From positions 95,458,748 to 95,522,747 of the forward strand of contig JAQMRL010000002.1 in NCBI GenBank assembly GCA_035578175.1: 64,000 bases of DNA, written 5' to 3'. Positions 1 to 11,232 of this stretch are shown piece after piece. The position numbers and the translations under genes are program-made. The notes below the pieces were generated by a model. The model searched no databases, had not been told where the DNA came from, and saw nothing but the letters and a program-made list of their open reading frames with translations. This DNA is from Catonia carolina (Eukaryota; Arthropoda; Insecta; Hemiptera; Achilidae). How positions within the stretch are numbered: the first letter of the stretch is position 1; the number at the start of each line of letters is the position of its first letter.

Positions 1-1418
1 CTTTAATAATGTCATACGTTTTCTTATACAAAGCAAAAAGTCATTATCTCAGACCAATAAGTCTTTTAAGCAACTTCAAATTACTAACTCACGTCCAATA
101 ATGCCTCTACACTGAACAAGACCAGAAAGGTTCACCGCTTTCAAACAGCTTATCTGTTTTATTAATTTTATTTGTTATATTTTACATTTATTACTTATAT
201 AATACGCAAGTAGGTTTTCAGAACAGTAGCTCTTTAAGAAGTTTTAGAAATAACATGCATTAATTTAGCGTTTTATGTGTGTCACGTTATTTTTTATGTG
301 CACTCACTAACTTTAATATTATAGTTTCTATTGTATTAATTAGTTGAAACATTCTAAAACGTTCTATTAAAAACTCTCTATAATGCTTATTCCTTATTAA
401 CTTATCATCATCCAGTGTTGTATATCGGCCTTCCTGTTTTCCTTCACAATCCCCTGTTTTGCGCCTTTCTTTCCCAATTACATCCGGCCACCATTGTAAG
501 TCGTCTCTCCTCCACGTTTGAAACTACCTCTACTTCTCTCTCTCAACCAGAGATATCAGTGCTAAACCACCTTGTTCCATCGCTAGCTTAGCAAGCTACG
601 AATAGGTGTGCACTAGTCAGTCTATAATTAGACTTGTTTGAGTTCCTTTTACTTTCATATTTTAATACTAAATATTAAGTTAATTTTGATTAAATATTAA
701 AATGAGTTAAGAAAACAAAACACATTTTTAACACTTTTCTTCTATTTCATTCTTTCCTTTGTATTTAAGTTTGCAATATTTATTTCATGGTTTTCAGGAT
801 TGAAGAAAGATTATTATCAACAATGGTTTGTTTTGTAACGGTTTCATGAATTTTTAAATATATGTAAGACAATTTTCTTTTATGGTATTCATGGAAAGAA
901 ATCAATTTTATCCTTGACATTAATATTGGAAAAAATAAACCACAATCCTTTTATTAGAATAATTCATAACAAAAATAAAACGCAAGTAACATATAAAATA
1001 CAAGATAAAACATACAAGAAAACTATTTTATTAGTTTCTGATATCCCGAATTGAATTTCTGTAAAAGTATCAGCAAGAAACTTTTAAGAATATACACATA
1101 CGTATAACATATATCTACTAACAGCATCTTAAAACGTTAAAAATTTCTCAAATGGAATGATAACATGAATAGCGTGTAACGACATTTTAATGGCGGTTTT
1201 AGTACTCCTTTTTTCAGTTCCATTATTATAATAAGGATAACGTATAACAGTAACATGTAACAGTTCACTAATAAAAATCATATAATATTATCACACTTCC
1301 GAAATAATAAATAAACAAAAATTATTTGGAATTTTATGTTTGAAATTATTGAATGGAATATCAAATTTAATTTAACTAATAAATCTCCTATGCAAATACT
1401 TTACATTACACTGAAAGA
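1..1418. other. AT-rich spacer, no gene seen
   Basis: No convincing coding frame. A GC-richer patch at about 400-600 reads on the minus strand like the 3' end of an LINE (basic, Trp-rich peptide followed by a short GATGATGA run near 405-415), but it is too short to classify. The rest is AT-rich with no repeat structure that I can support. Confidence 0.5.
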
Positions 1419-1420
1419 TA

Positions 1421-2753
1421 CCAGGTGTGTTCAAAAAGTAACGGGAATTTTTAAATTTCGCGGGTTTGGATAGTCCGATTGTAAATTTTTTTTTTAGTTT
1501 GTTGGTACACATGCCCCTGACGTACGATAAAATTTTCAACTTAGTTCTATTCATTGCTATAGCAATATTCATTGCTTAGTTCTTAAGTGGAAGCCGCTAA
1601 GGCTAGACGTGTTTTTCGAGCACGGCTATTTTTGTTTGTTAAAAAAAATGGATCAAAGAATTTGTATTAAATTTTGCGTGAAAAATGAAATAAAGTGTGT
1701 GAAATGTTAACAAAGGCATATGGTGAGTCTGCTATGAGTAAAACAAGGATTTACGAGTGGTATAAGCGTTTCCAAGATGGCCGCGAAAACGTTGAAGATG
1801 ACGAACGACCCGGACGTCCAAGCACATCAACAACCGATGAAAACGTGAAAAAAGTGAAAGAAATGGTTATGAACGATCGCCGAATCACAATCAGAGAAGT
1901 CAGTGATGATGTTGGCATATCGATTGGCTCATGCCATGAAATTTTTTCGGATGTTTTGGGTATGAAACGTGTGGCAGCAAAATGTGTTCCAAAATTGTTG
2001 AATTTCGAACAAAAACAGCGGCGAATGGAAGTTGCTCAGGAGTCACTAAATGAAGTCGACAACGATGCAGATCTACTCAAACGTGTTATAACAGGTGACG
2101 AAACATGGGTTTACGGATACGATGTCGAAACTAAGGCTCAATCGTCCCAGTGGAGGCATTCTGGATCGCCAAGACCGAAAAAGGTTCGACAAGTGCGGTC
2201 GAATGTGAAGGTTATGCTCACTGTGTTCTTCGATTTTAATGGCATAGTGCATCATAAATTCTTGCCACAAGGTCAAACAATCAATAAGGAGTACTACCTA
2301 CAAGTTCAACGCCGTTTGCGTGAAGCAATCCGAAAAAAACGCCCGGATTTGTGGCAAAACAATTCATGGCTTTTGCACCACGATAATGCACCTGCTCACA
2401 CTTCATTGCTTGTTCGTGAATTTTTGGCCAAAAACAAATTTGTAACGATGCCCCAGCCTCCATATTTGCCAGACATGGCTCCATGTGACTTTTTTCTGTT
2501 TCCAAAAATAAAGAGAACATTAAAAGGTCGTCGTTTTACAAGCATAGATGACATTAAAAGCGAATCGGTGAAAGAGCTAAAAGCTATCACAAAGATCGAG
2601 TTTCAGAAGTGTTTCGAGGATTGGAAAAAGCGTTGGCACAAGTGTATTGCATGCGAAGGGGACTACTTTGAAGGCGACAATATTAATGTAGATGAATAAA
2701 TAAATATTTTTTTCAAAAAACGAAAATTCCCGTTATTTTTTGAACAAACCTCG
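1421..2753 (+). mobile_element. mariner transposon, near-complete
   Basis: Terminal inverted repeats of about 31 bp are visible: the left end begins CCAGGTGTGTTCAAAAAGTA at 1421, and the reverse complement of the right end (to 2753) begins CGAGGTTTGTTCAAAAAATA, with three mismatches over the arm. TA dinucleotides flank both ends (1419-1420 and 2754-2755), the usual mariner target duplication. The length, 1333 bp, is normal for the family. The interior holds one transposase frame on the plus strand. The high ORF integrity and TIR similarity point to a fairly young insertion. The C-terminal protein sequence resembles the irritans subfamily; this sub-assignment is from memory. Confidence 0.95.
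1648..2699 (+). pseudogene. mariner transposase (D,D34D), one early frameshift
   Basis: Cut-and-paste transposase of the Tc1/mariner superfamily; it would bind the element's own TIRs and act in the nucleus. The three catalytic aspartates are codons 2097 (TGDETW), 2382 (HHDNAPAHTS) and 2487 (PDMAPCD), with exactly 34 residues between the last two. The N-terminal paired helix-turn-helix region (SKTRIYEWYKRFQDGR) and a GRPSTS hinge are present. The natural start appears to be the ATG at 1648 (MDQRICIKF...), but that frame hits a stop at about 1705; one base seems lost near 1697-1703, after which the frame is open from the ATG at 1704 to 2699. Two signature positions also deviate: WVP has become CVP in the linker motif, and YSPD has become YLPD. 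The protein is therefore probably inactive, although about 330 codons are intact. Confidence 0.93.
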
Positions 2754-2984
2754 TACATAATAAATCTACACGTGACTTCAACCAAAATATTCTTCGTTAA
2801 TTTTATTAACAATACTGTTGAGGGATGTTTGTATTGATTCAGACAAAAATCATGAAGTAAACTACACAGAGTGATTTATAAAAACCCATAATTACTACCC
2901 CACTCTCTTCGCTTAGTATTCTCAAATATTCTATTTTTTTTTGTCTTTTATCACCACAGTGGATCACTTTAGTCAAAACTAGAA

Positions 2985-3545
2985 AGCTTCTTCCTTTTCA
3001 TATTCTTTAGCTTGATGTTTTGCCAGTATGCCCTCATTCGGGCTGATCTTGCTTGCCGAACTTCCTCTAAAAGGACCGGTTTCTTTCTACTTGGGTTTGT
3101 TTTTTCATCTGATTTTGTTTCAAATCTACTTTCCTAATTTCTTAAGATTTTTAATTTTTCTGTTTTGTTTTCTTAATTGTCTACAGTTAATCCGAGTTCG
3201 ATCATGTCTTCTTTGACATTTCGCATCCATGCTCCTGATATTACCATTGGAAAGAGTTTTCTTATCATCGTGTTTAAAATTCTGAATTTAGGTGCTCTGA
3301 TAAGATGTCCAAGAAAATAAATTCTTATCTTTCTTATTGTATCTGTTTTGAGTTCGTTTTCTTTATGGGCTTGTTCGTTTGTTAGAATTCTCCATTGTCC
3401 ATCTACTTTGTTTTTCTTTCATATGCAGATTCTTAGGATGCGTCTTTCGAGTTGTAGGACATTGTCTATTGCTTTTGTCTTGGCCACTTTTGCTAATGTT
3501 TCGCTGGTATATGTAACTTGTGGTTGTATGACTATTTTGTAGTGT
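2985..3545 (-). pseudogene. RTE-like LINE, C-terminal/3' fragment
   Basis: Read on the minus strand, the segment gives a broken protein typical of the C-terminus of endonuclease/reverse-transcriptase LINEs: LQLERRIL-like, then IRKIRIYFLGHLIRAPK, WMRNVKEDMIELGLTVD, and near the end RMRAYWQNIKLKNMK. The 'FLGH' region and the terminal 'MRAYW' region are recurring family features. Several stops and frameshifts interrupt it. No reverse-transcriptase core is left. Same broad family as the fragment at 38588. The 3' boundary is uncertain. Confidence 0.6.
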
Positions 3546-4022
3546 TTAATTTTTGAATTCTATTTTATTATATAATCATTATAATGTTTGTTATTACAAA
3601 ATATTGAAGAAGCTTTTTTATCGTAAATATATTTTTAACGATGTTTCGTGGTGGAAATAATAAATCCTTTGGCAAACTTGAGTTTAAAATATCCGCAATT
3701 TAGGAATATATCAATTATTTATTAGCGTAGATGTTTCAAATTACGTTCTTAGCGAGTACATAAGATTAATAGTGATAAGAAGAGGATTACCCAAATGTAA
3801 TTTACAAACCAAATTTCAAATTTGTAGATCTTGTCGATCTGGATACAGACAACCCTTAGAATTACGCGTTTTGATTTGTACGATTTTGAAGTTACGCGAT
3901 CTTTATTTTACCACCCGTCCGTAAATATACGCGGCTACGATTTCAAAGTTACGTGACGTCCCAAAACTGAGAAAAGTGATAAAGTGATCAACGATATAAA
4001 AAGTAAGGTTAATTGTTACCGA

Positions 4023-4121
4023 ATGGCGCTTGACGAATTCAAGTTGTCTACCAAACAGACAAAACTGGATACGTTCTTTGACACATTCAGCGCTAAAGAC
4101 TCACCAAGGGTTCATGGGTAG
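4023..4121 (+). pseudogene. transposase C-terminal remnant (KQTKLDTFF motif)
   Basis: A 32-codon frame reads MALDEFKLSTKQTKLDTFF and 13 further residues before a stop. The KQTxLDxFF string is a PCNA-interacting-peptide-like motif that often closes pogo/Tigger/jerky transposases. It lies inside a TIR pair with TA flanks, which supports that origin. No DDE core is readable upstream, so this is a relic. It could be chance, since the frame is short. Confidence 0.45.
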
Positions 4122-4602
4122 GTGTTACCGCCAGACTGCCGTCTCCCCTAGCGGGTTCTGTTTTGTTATCATTTTAAGTAATTCTGGAAAGCACCGCATG
4201 TCGGATATGAGTTAGTTGCTATTATATAGCCCTCAAAAAGGTTTTATCTTTGTAACCTTGCAGTTCGTTTTTGAATTTTTTTAACATGATCTTCTACCCT
4301 CTCATTGTATGCTCTTTCAGTTTTTAACGGGTTTTCAGCGTATAGTTGAAGCCGTGAATTTAGTATCTTTGCATGTATCGATTCAAAATAGCTTACACTT
4401 TTGGATTTACTTAAAAAATATAATGTTTGTAGTTTAAAATTATATAAGAAATTACGCGTAAATTGTAACAGTAAATGGAAAACTTTAAACAAAAAATACA
4501 TTTATTATAAATAGCGAAAAACACCTAAAAAAAATATTGAATTATTTACTTTTAAGTTATTATTAAACATAAATCCATGCATAGGTCGCAAATAAAAAAT
4601 CT

Positions 4603-4796
4603 GCGCCGGCCGCATTGGCGTATTTGGTAACGTGCTCGCCTCTCATCATGCGGTTTTGGGTTCGAATCCCACTCAGGCACGGCATATTTTCATACGTTAC
4701 AAAAAATCATTTCATCCTTCATCGTACAAAAAGTTACACCCCAACGTCGTCGCTAATGGCCGTTGTAGTTGATGCGATGTTAAATAAATGAATTAA
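4603..4796 (+). repeat. tRNA-derived SINE, family 1
   Basis: The head starts GCGCCGGCCGCATTGGCG and holds an A-box-like stretch (TTTGGTAACGTGCTCGCC) and a clear B box (GGGTTCGAATCCC), i.e. an internal RNA polymerase III promoter. A body of about 110 bp follows, ending GATGCGATGTTAAATAAATG and an A run. An AAAAAATCT direct repeat at both ends is a probable TSD. It is nested in the pogo-like element. A second copy with the same head lies at 16497-16716 on the minus strand. Confidence 0.85.
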
Positions 4797-5699
4797 AAAA
4801 AAAATCTATAAAACCAAAGTAACATAAATTGTAGGCCTTACATAAAGCAAACAGAGAACACGTTACACGAGTAATCAGCCCGTCGGTAGAGATACCTCAT
4901 AATTGCTCAGCATTGAATATGTTAAGAAACCAAGGCTTGAATAAATGTAGCTATGTAAACTTTTGTAATAAATAATACAAAAACCGTACATTATGTGATT
5001 TTTGTAGGTGTAATTTAGAAGCTCTATTCGTATTATTATTTGTGTTTGATCCGCTATATTTTTGTCATTTTATTTTAAATTACATCATATTAAAGCCAAA
5101 TGAACGTTCAAAATTCATTTTATTATTGCTGTAGAACGATTCACTACATTTAAGTACTGCAATGTAATGTTTTGGGAAATGCGGTCTTGATTTACGCGGG
5201 TTTTAATTACGCGTCGATTTTTCGGAATGAATTAACCACGTAAATCAAGGGATGCCTGTATTTAATGATGCTGAATTAGTACTATTTTCCGTTGTTATCG
5301 TACATTAAGATTTGAAACGAGAATGTTAATTAACTTTAAACTAAACTATGTAAACAAACATTTAAACACCTACAAAAGTGTTAGCACTGTAATGAGTTAC
5401 AGTACTCGACACTTAAAGAAATAATTTTACAAATGTTCTTCGATAAAAACGTAATTTAAAATGTTGAAAAAACTAACCAACGTCAATTATAATCTACTAA
5501 CAAACCAATGTTCGTTGCGCTTGACGGCGAACTAAATTTAATGTCTTTCATTTTTCACATAATGTTGAAAGCCAAATACTCATTGATAAAATAACTAATT
5601 TACCAAACGACGTAACACAAAAACAACAAATGACTTCATATTACTAATTAACCAATAAACCGATAACAATTAAACTATTACTTTTACACTTGATAGAAA

Positions 5700-5862
5700 A
5701 ACCTCTGCACCGGTATATTATGATAATAATCCAATGCTTCAGAAAGACCCAGTTAAGTATTTTGGCCTTGCACTAAACAGGAGGTTGATATGGAACTTCA
5801 ACTCCGTACAAAAAAGAATTTTACTGAATCATAGATTAAAGACTCATACAAACAACTCGTAC
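5700..5862 (+). pseudogene. Jockey-type RT fragment
   Basis: The plus strand reads NNPMLQKDPVKYFGLALNRR followed by LIWNFNSVQKR, which corresponds to the conserved 'VKYLGLxLDRRLTW..H...KR' block just after the reverse-transcriptase palm of Jockey elements (compare the complete block at 56050-56130). It is short and isolated, with no ends or tail visible. Confidence 0.6.
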
Positions 5863-6819
5863 AAACAAACAAAAGTTACTTTTTTAAGGTTAGTGTATAT
5901 CTAACTAGCGTTGTATTGATAGAATTATGGAAAATAAAAATAAAAATTTCACCAATGAATTTCCTCGACTAATTGTTGAAGTTACGAACAGTAGCTGCCA
6001 ACATGGAGCAGTTGCCTGCATGATTGTATGCAACGCTGAAGGTCCCGAAATTTATTCCCCTTTAAGTTATGGAAATTTCATCGTATAAAAATCCCCCATT
6101 CAATAAAAATTTAATATTTTGTTAAACTAAATTCGGAACTTGTAGTAATTCCAGATAAATAAATTTCAAGTTAAAAAAAATGTTTAGTGATTCGGTTCAT
6201 TGGCGGTTAAGAACGAAAATAATGATTAAAATTAGGTATACAGATTTATGAAATCTTATAAAAATTTGTGGTTTGATAATAAATAATATAAAGGTAGTAA
6301 TGCAACATAAACAAGCAGAGTAAACCTTCACTCAGTTAACTTTGACATGGAAAACGCAACGATCAATGCTTTTGTAATCAACACATCATTTGTAACAGAA
6401 ACTAAACTTCATCAATCATTTTCACTGTCGCCGTCAACGTGCCATCATTATCATCATCATTATCATAGTCATGATTACAACCATTAACATATGATCCTGC
6501 ATAACGAATTTCGTGCGAATATTTGAAATGATGCAGAGTAATAAATAACTGTTATAAGATTAGAAATTTATTTCAGAGAGTGTAGGAGTTAAATTTATTT
6601 TCACTATCTACCTATTTAACATAATGGTGGCTTTATAATTTTGTGCACATACAAGTAGTAGCATAATCAACACAATATTTTGATTAATGAAATAAAATTT
6701 AAGATTTATTACAAGGCTAAAAAAAGATAGTCTTTAAAGAGATGTCCCTAAGCATGGATTGACCTGTATTTATTGCACTTAAGATACTCCCGCACATCAA
6801 GTATGACTTTAACTTTTTA
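5863..6819. other. AT-rich spacer
   Basis: No gene. A short (ATC/ATT)n tract lies at about 6446-6470. Nothing else is supported. Confidence 0.5.
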
Positions 6820-7375
6820 TGTAAAGAGGTTTGGTTGCAAAATCAAAGTATGGCATTCAGAGGAAAATATTTCACTCGTTCGAAGATTGTTTTAGACGAT
6901 GTAGTGTTAGATCAAATATCTCACTATAACTATCTGGACTGTGATGTGAGCTTTGATAGGAACTTGGATATCGAAAATAAAATAAATAAATTTCAAGCTA
7001 TTTGTGTTACCATTAACAGGACACTGGGTAACAGAGCTAGAACAGAGACAGTTCTACAAGGTAATGGCAGCCCCAGTCCTTCTTTATGAAAGTAAGTATG
7101 GGTTACCACAAAACGCCAAGAAAGTAGGATCCAATCAGCTGAAATGGGGTTTTTAAGAAGGGTGAAGGGCTAGAGACTGGATCTAATACATAACGAGGAT
7201 ATTAGATCGGGGTTGGGTGTATTTAGCCTGAATGAAAAAGTGGAGGAGTTCCGTAATCAATGGAGGCAACATTTGGAACGAATACCAGAGGAAAGAATAC
7301 CCTTAAAAGTGACGGAATATGTTCCAGTTGGAAGAAGGGAGATGGGAAGACCTCGAAGACGAAGGCATTAGTTGA
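6820..7375 (+). pseudogene. RTE-like LINE, C-terminal fragment
   Basis: Plus strand reads MAFRGKYFTRSKIVLDD, then YNYLDCDVSFDRNLDIENK and INKFQAICVTINRTLGNRAR, the region after the reverse-transcriptase core of a common insect endonuclease/RT LINE family. After a frameshift near 7050 it continues through VMAAPVLLYES-, RIQSAEM- and NQWRQHLERIPEERIPLK-like sequence, with VGRREMGRPRRR close to 7350. Several stops and frameshifts show it is dead. No catalytic core is included, and neither end has an identified TSD. Confidence 0.75.
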
Positions 7376-8574
7376 GATGTTGAGCGGGTTGGAATACCTC
7401 GTGTTTGTTTATATGTGTAGGTTTTTTTGTGAGTTCGGAACAGGCTTATGCCTAATCCGTGATAGTAAGCAGAAGAGAAGAAACTTTTTATTTAATATTG
7501 TATCTAGACCTGTACACGTTCATAACCATTAAATTTTATTACTTACGTCATGACATTATACCAAATGTTTTGGTGCAAACATCATTGGTGCTGATAACGG
7601 TTGTTTTGTAACCCTAGAAAGAATTCGTTTATTACTCGTTTATGTACAATCATAATTTCTTTCATACTATTTTTACGAATATTATATTAAATATTAACTA
7701 TTACATGAAATAAAAAATAATGAAGTGACCGCCTCGGTCGGTAGTTTATTTGGTACGACGGTCTTGTACTGATTCCCAGCTAGGTTCTTAAAATACAGCA
7801 ACGTAATTGTGTTTCCAAACCGTTAACTCACATTAGCATTTATGCAATTCCAAAATGTCTTTTGTTATAAAAACTAAGTTCTGCTATAATATTTATAATA
7901 AAATATTTACTGTTGTTGTCCATGCCAAGTTATGCATCTAGCTTAGCAAATGTAGCCCGTAATGCATAACATGCGCCTTGTACCGTAGTTCATTACTTGT
8001 ATTACAGTACAAATTCATACACAAAACAAACAAAGAGATAGATTACTCAAGGCAGGCACTATGTGTGTGTTTAAACGTAAATTTGGTTTCACACTGAAAA
8101 ATAAGATAATGGAAAACAAACAATGCCAGCTGCATTCTAAAATAAGTTAGATTCTGTTCCATTTGTAATATAATAACTGATACGTAAACTACCTTATAAA
8201 TATGTATAGGCTACTAAAAGAAGGATGATTTTTATAAAATCTATTAGACAGGTATTTTTCGACTAACGTTGAAGATACCGTAATAATTTTTTGATGTTAA
8301 GTGTGAATTCTTATATTGTACTGAGTGACAGATTGAATTCGCACGCGTAAGTGACAATTGTGATGATATAACATTTTAAAATGTGCATTGATATTTTTGA
8401 GAAATCTTAGTGGTTAAAAAGGAATTAATAATTTTGTATTATAATTTAAACATCCCTGAAAACGTAATGCTAAATATTTAGGTTTGTAATTGAATGGAAA
8501 TATGCACTGAATGAAATACTTGAACATTATAGAGAAGAGTTGAATATCGTTATCTAAGATGAATTTGCTTTTTA
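7376..8574. other. AT-rich spacer with one weak SINE-like patch
   Basis: No gene seen. The stretch at 7724-7790 (CCTCGGTCGGTAG ... GATTCCCAGCTAGG) looks like an old tRNA-derived SINE head, with a degenerate B box. Nothing else supportable. Confidence 0.35.
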
Positions 8575-8900
8575 GGCAAAGCTCGCCCTTGTCCTTAGAG
8601 AATAAATTATTGTACAAAAGTGTGTTGAAGCCTGTTTTGATGTACGGCATCCAACTGTGGGGCACTACCAATAAAAGTAACTTTTAAATTACCCAGAAGT
8701 TTAAAAGTAAAATATCAAGGTCCGTCCAATGCTAAATGGTTTGTAAGAAATGATAGAATTCATCAGTATCTTTCTGTAACTGTAGTAAATGAAGATATTA
8801 AAAGAATAATTCAAAATTAAGTTCATTTGAAAACCATTTAATTCCACTTGATATTAGTCTGGTTGATAATAATGAAAAAGTGAGACGTATAAGGTGATAA
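8575..8900 (+). pseudogene. Jockey-type ORF2 C-terminal remnant
   Basis: The plus strand reads LENKLLYKSVLKPVLMYGIQ then LWGTTNKSNF, the conserved 'LLYKS.LKP.W.YGIQLWG' block near the C-terminus of Jockey ORF2 (compare 31160-31290 on the minus strand and 56190-56260). Downstream reading is broken by stops but keeps NHLIPLDISLVDNNEKVRRI-like sequence typical of the protein's end. Decayed. Confidence 0.7.
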
Positions 8901-9957
8901 GATATTTAAGAAATATAAAATAAATCAAAATTATTACGAACAACAGATTAAAATTAAAATTAATGAAGTATTAATTAAGTATTAGTTAAAAACCTCAGTC
9001 GTTCAATCTAATGTAAAAACAAGGTTATTATCGACATAAAATAATTACTGGTTTTTCACTCCTGAGTGATTAAAACTTACACGGTATTTAAATATAATAA
9101 AATTTATAATCATACAAATTATTGTAAATATATTCTAATTGATTCACTATAATGTATAATTGCATTTTTGCTAATTATAACAAATGAAAAAACCGAGTTG
9201 AATAGTATTAAAATTCATTCTTGCATTGTGATTATCTGTTTTTATGCCTCCAGAGACGTAAAAGCTAAAGTAGGAAACGTTTCTCGATGAAATTTGGTTT
9301 AAAGAATTTCAGTGGTGCTCTAGAATTAACTTCAGAGTCAAAAGCACTCTACTTTAGTAAAAAGATTACGAAAGAACAGAAATAGAATTTTGTCAAAAAC
9401 TCCAACGTTTACGATTTAACTTCCCTCATTTGCTACACTGCTTGTTAATAAAACGTTGCTATGAATGGTTCTCGTGGGAGGATGTGTTCTCGTGGTGGAA
9501 ATACACCACGCTTATCAAAGTTACAGATATCAGGTGCAACTTACGATTTTGTTATAAAAACCCGCTTCACAATCAGTCCATTCGATCTAAATGTAATTTC
9601 CATTAAAGTACATAAAATTATATTTCTTATAAATTCTACATAAATATACATATTCTTTAATAAGCCCTACGATTTATTTTACTTTTTTGTGATATGCGGC
9701 AATATAATTGATAAAAATACTGAAAAAATTAATTAAAGTTATTTTAAAATCCATGACAAATATTATATTTTATTATATTTTTTAACATTCATTTAGTGCA
9801 TTATATTTTTTAACATTCTTGCTGATATGCTAATATACAGCTTGCTAATTTGTTAATTTTCTATGAATAATAACTATAAAATATTATGGGAAAGAGAAAG
9901 AAAAACTAGAAGACAGAAATTCATAGATCTTTGACCTTTGTAATTTTAACGAAAATA
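8901..9957. other. AT-rich spacer
   Basis: No gene, RNA or repeat supported. The 60-codon open frame at 9461 has no recognisable content. Confidence 0.5.
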
Positions 9958-10128
9958 TCTAGTGTGAAACACTCAAACGACTTTCTCTTGCAATGTAAAT
10001 ATTGAAAATTATAAACTATGTTTGATCATTGGTAATTAATGTAAAATGAAAATCATAACCTATTTTAATCATAAGAGTGTCACCGGATGGCGACATTAAG
10101 GGACGAGTTAAAACCTTAAAGTTTTGGT

Positions 10129-10144
10129 GGCCCTGAAGAGGGCC
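10129..10144 (-). terminator. histone-type 3' stem-loop
   Basis: Minus strand GGCCCTCTTCAGGGCC: a perfect 6-bp stem with a 4-nt loop, followed by ACCA, matching the stem-loop that replaces poly(A) in replication-dependent histone mRNAs. Preceded by AAAC as usual. Exact match to the consensus shape is unlikely by chance in AT-rich DNA. Confidence 0.6.
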
Positions 10145-10297
10145 GTTTAAGCAGTGTTGTCTCGATGGAAAGCGTCGGTCGGAGGCTGGGCGACACGGCG
10201 TGTCGTCGTCCAGCGGATACATCATGTTCTTCCCTCACAGAAGTGCGTCGATGGCTGCTTTGTCGGGTCCGGTGGGCATAAGGCTTAGCGTAGCGCT

Positions 10298-10342
10298 CTT
10301 TATATAGTTGCCGAGAGCTATTTGGTAGAGGGCGGTTATTGG
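10298..10342 (-). promoter_or_regulatory. CCAAT + TATA box pair
   Basis: Minus strand: GACCAATAACCGCC (CCAAT at 10338-10342), then about 30 bp later CTATATAAAG (10298-10307). The spacing is plausible for a TATA-driven pol II promoter. Part of the histone-like segment. Confidence 0.45.
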
Positions 10343-11232
10343 TCTTGGCCTTGATGACAAAAGGCCTCTGTCGGTACGCCGCCACAAGCCTACCACTCCT
10401 CTCGGAACTATTGGCGGCTCCCTCTGTCACTTCGTTGGAAGCTTTGATAGCCGGCAGCCAAGTACCTAATCAAAGGGGGCGACAGTGACAAGTGATTGAC
10501 CCAAAATGATACTCAACCTATGTTTCGCATAGAAATACGGAAAATCACTGATTGTTGACGTTAAACTAAGCTCTGTAGAAAAAGTTTGAAAAATAAGTTG
10601 AGGTTTTTTAATTTTCTACAACTATTTATATAGCTACTTTTTGACGTAAAATGCATGCTGAGACCGCAACCTTTAAAAATCCCGGTTTTTCCGATTTTGA
10701 TAAGAGAAATAGAATAAGACATTGTAGAAAAAGTGATTGAATTAGCTGTAGGATTTTTAATTTCCTGTAAATTTAATGTCATGCAATTTTGCCTTAGAAT
10801 GCATATTAATCCCGCAATTGTAAAAACAATTTTACCACAAAAGCATAGCCTCCCCAAGAGTTTCAGCAGACACGGGGCTTACCTTATCTAAAAGAAAATA
10901 ATGAATGTAGTTAATGAGGCGACTTTTACAAAATCATAGGAGCTATTTTTGAGAAAATTGTAAAAAAGTTACAAATTATACGAATAAACTACTACTTCCT
11001 GTTGACCGATTTAGATAAAAATGTTCGTATTGGGCCCCCTTGTAGTACCTAACTTAAGTTTTAAGTTTCAACTGTGTACGATATTCTGTTCTTGAGATAT
11101 TTTGTTCACGCAGGCACACACACATCAATCGCTGAAAACATGTTTTCTTGGTTCAGGGGGCCTGAAAACGTGTATTTCTGATCGAAACTCGATTTCAAAA
11201 AATCAACATGAAAACAACAGTACTTAGCTAAA

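Larger units (their letters stand above)
3846..5258. mobile_element. decayed pogo/Tigger-like DNA transposon
   Basis: The left end at 3846 begins CAGACAACCCTTAGAATTAC, and the reverse complement of the right end (to 5258) begins CAGGCATCCCTTGATTTACG. These match as degenerate terminal inverted repeats and have the 'CAGGCATCCCT' look of pogo/Tigger ends. TA flanks both (3844-3845 and 5259-5260). About 1.4 kb lies between, including a SINE at 4603-4796 and a short transposase-like C-terminus at 4023. Most of the transposase gene is gone or unreadable. The call rests on TIR plus TA plus the C-terminal motif. Confidence 0.65.
10078..10500 (-). other. GC-rich segment resembling a histone gene without its coding body
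   Basis: Clearly richer in G+C than its surroundings. On the minus strand it has a CCAAT box (10338-10342), a TATA box (10298-10307) and, about 155 bp further on, a canonical histone mRNA 3' stem-loop (10129-10144). That is the arrangement of a replication-dependent histone gene, but the distance between TATA and stem-loop is far too short for any core histone and I could not read histone protein in any frame. The open frame over it (104 codons, minus) has no recognisable content. Most likely a histone-cluster fragment with an internal deletion, captured in the repeat. Alternative: coincidence of short motifs. Confidence 0.45.
9958..11232 (+). repeat. long dispersed non-coding repeat, copy A
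   Basis: Begins near GTGTGAAACACTCAAACGAC and runs to about 11232. It is recognisably the same as copy C (58388-59275, same strand) and copy B (45226-46025, inverted). Inside are degenerate subunits of roughly 150 bp, each with a 'TAAACTAAGC.CTGTAGA..AAGTTTGA' start and a 'TTTTTAATTTTCTACAAC' core. No reading frame is shared. Copy A is split by a GC-rich insertion (10078-10500) absent from copy C. No terminal inverted repeats or TSD identified. Confidence 0.75.

Noticed and set aside
4603..4682. Possible functional tRNA gene
   Set aside because: It has pol III boxes but the acceptor and anticodon stems do not pair properly, and the same head occurs in a second copy followed by a body and poly(A); it is a SINE.
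10116..10430. 104-codon minus-strand frame
   Set aside because: Open only because the segment is GC-rich; it runs across the TATA box and the histone stem-loop and shows no histone or other homology.
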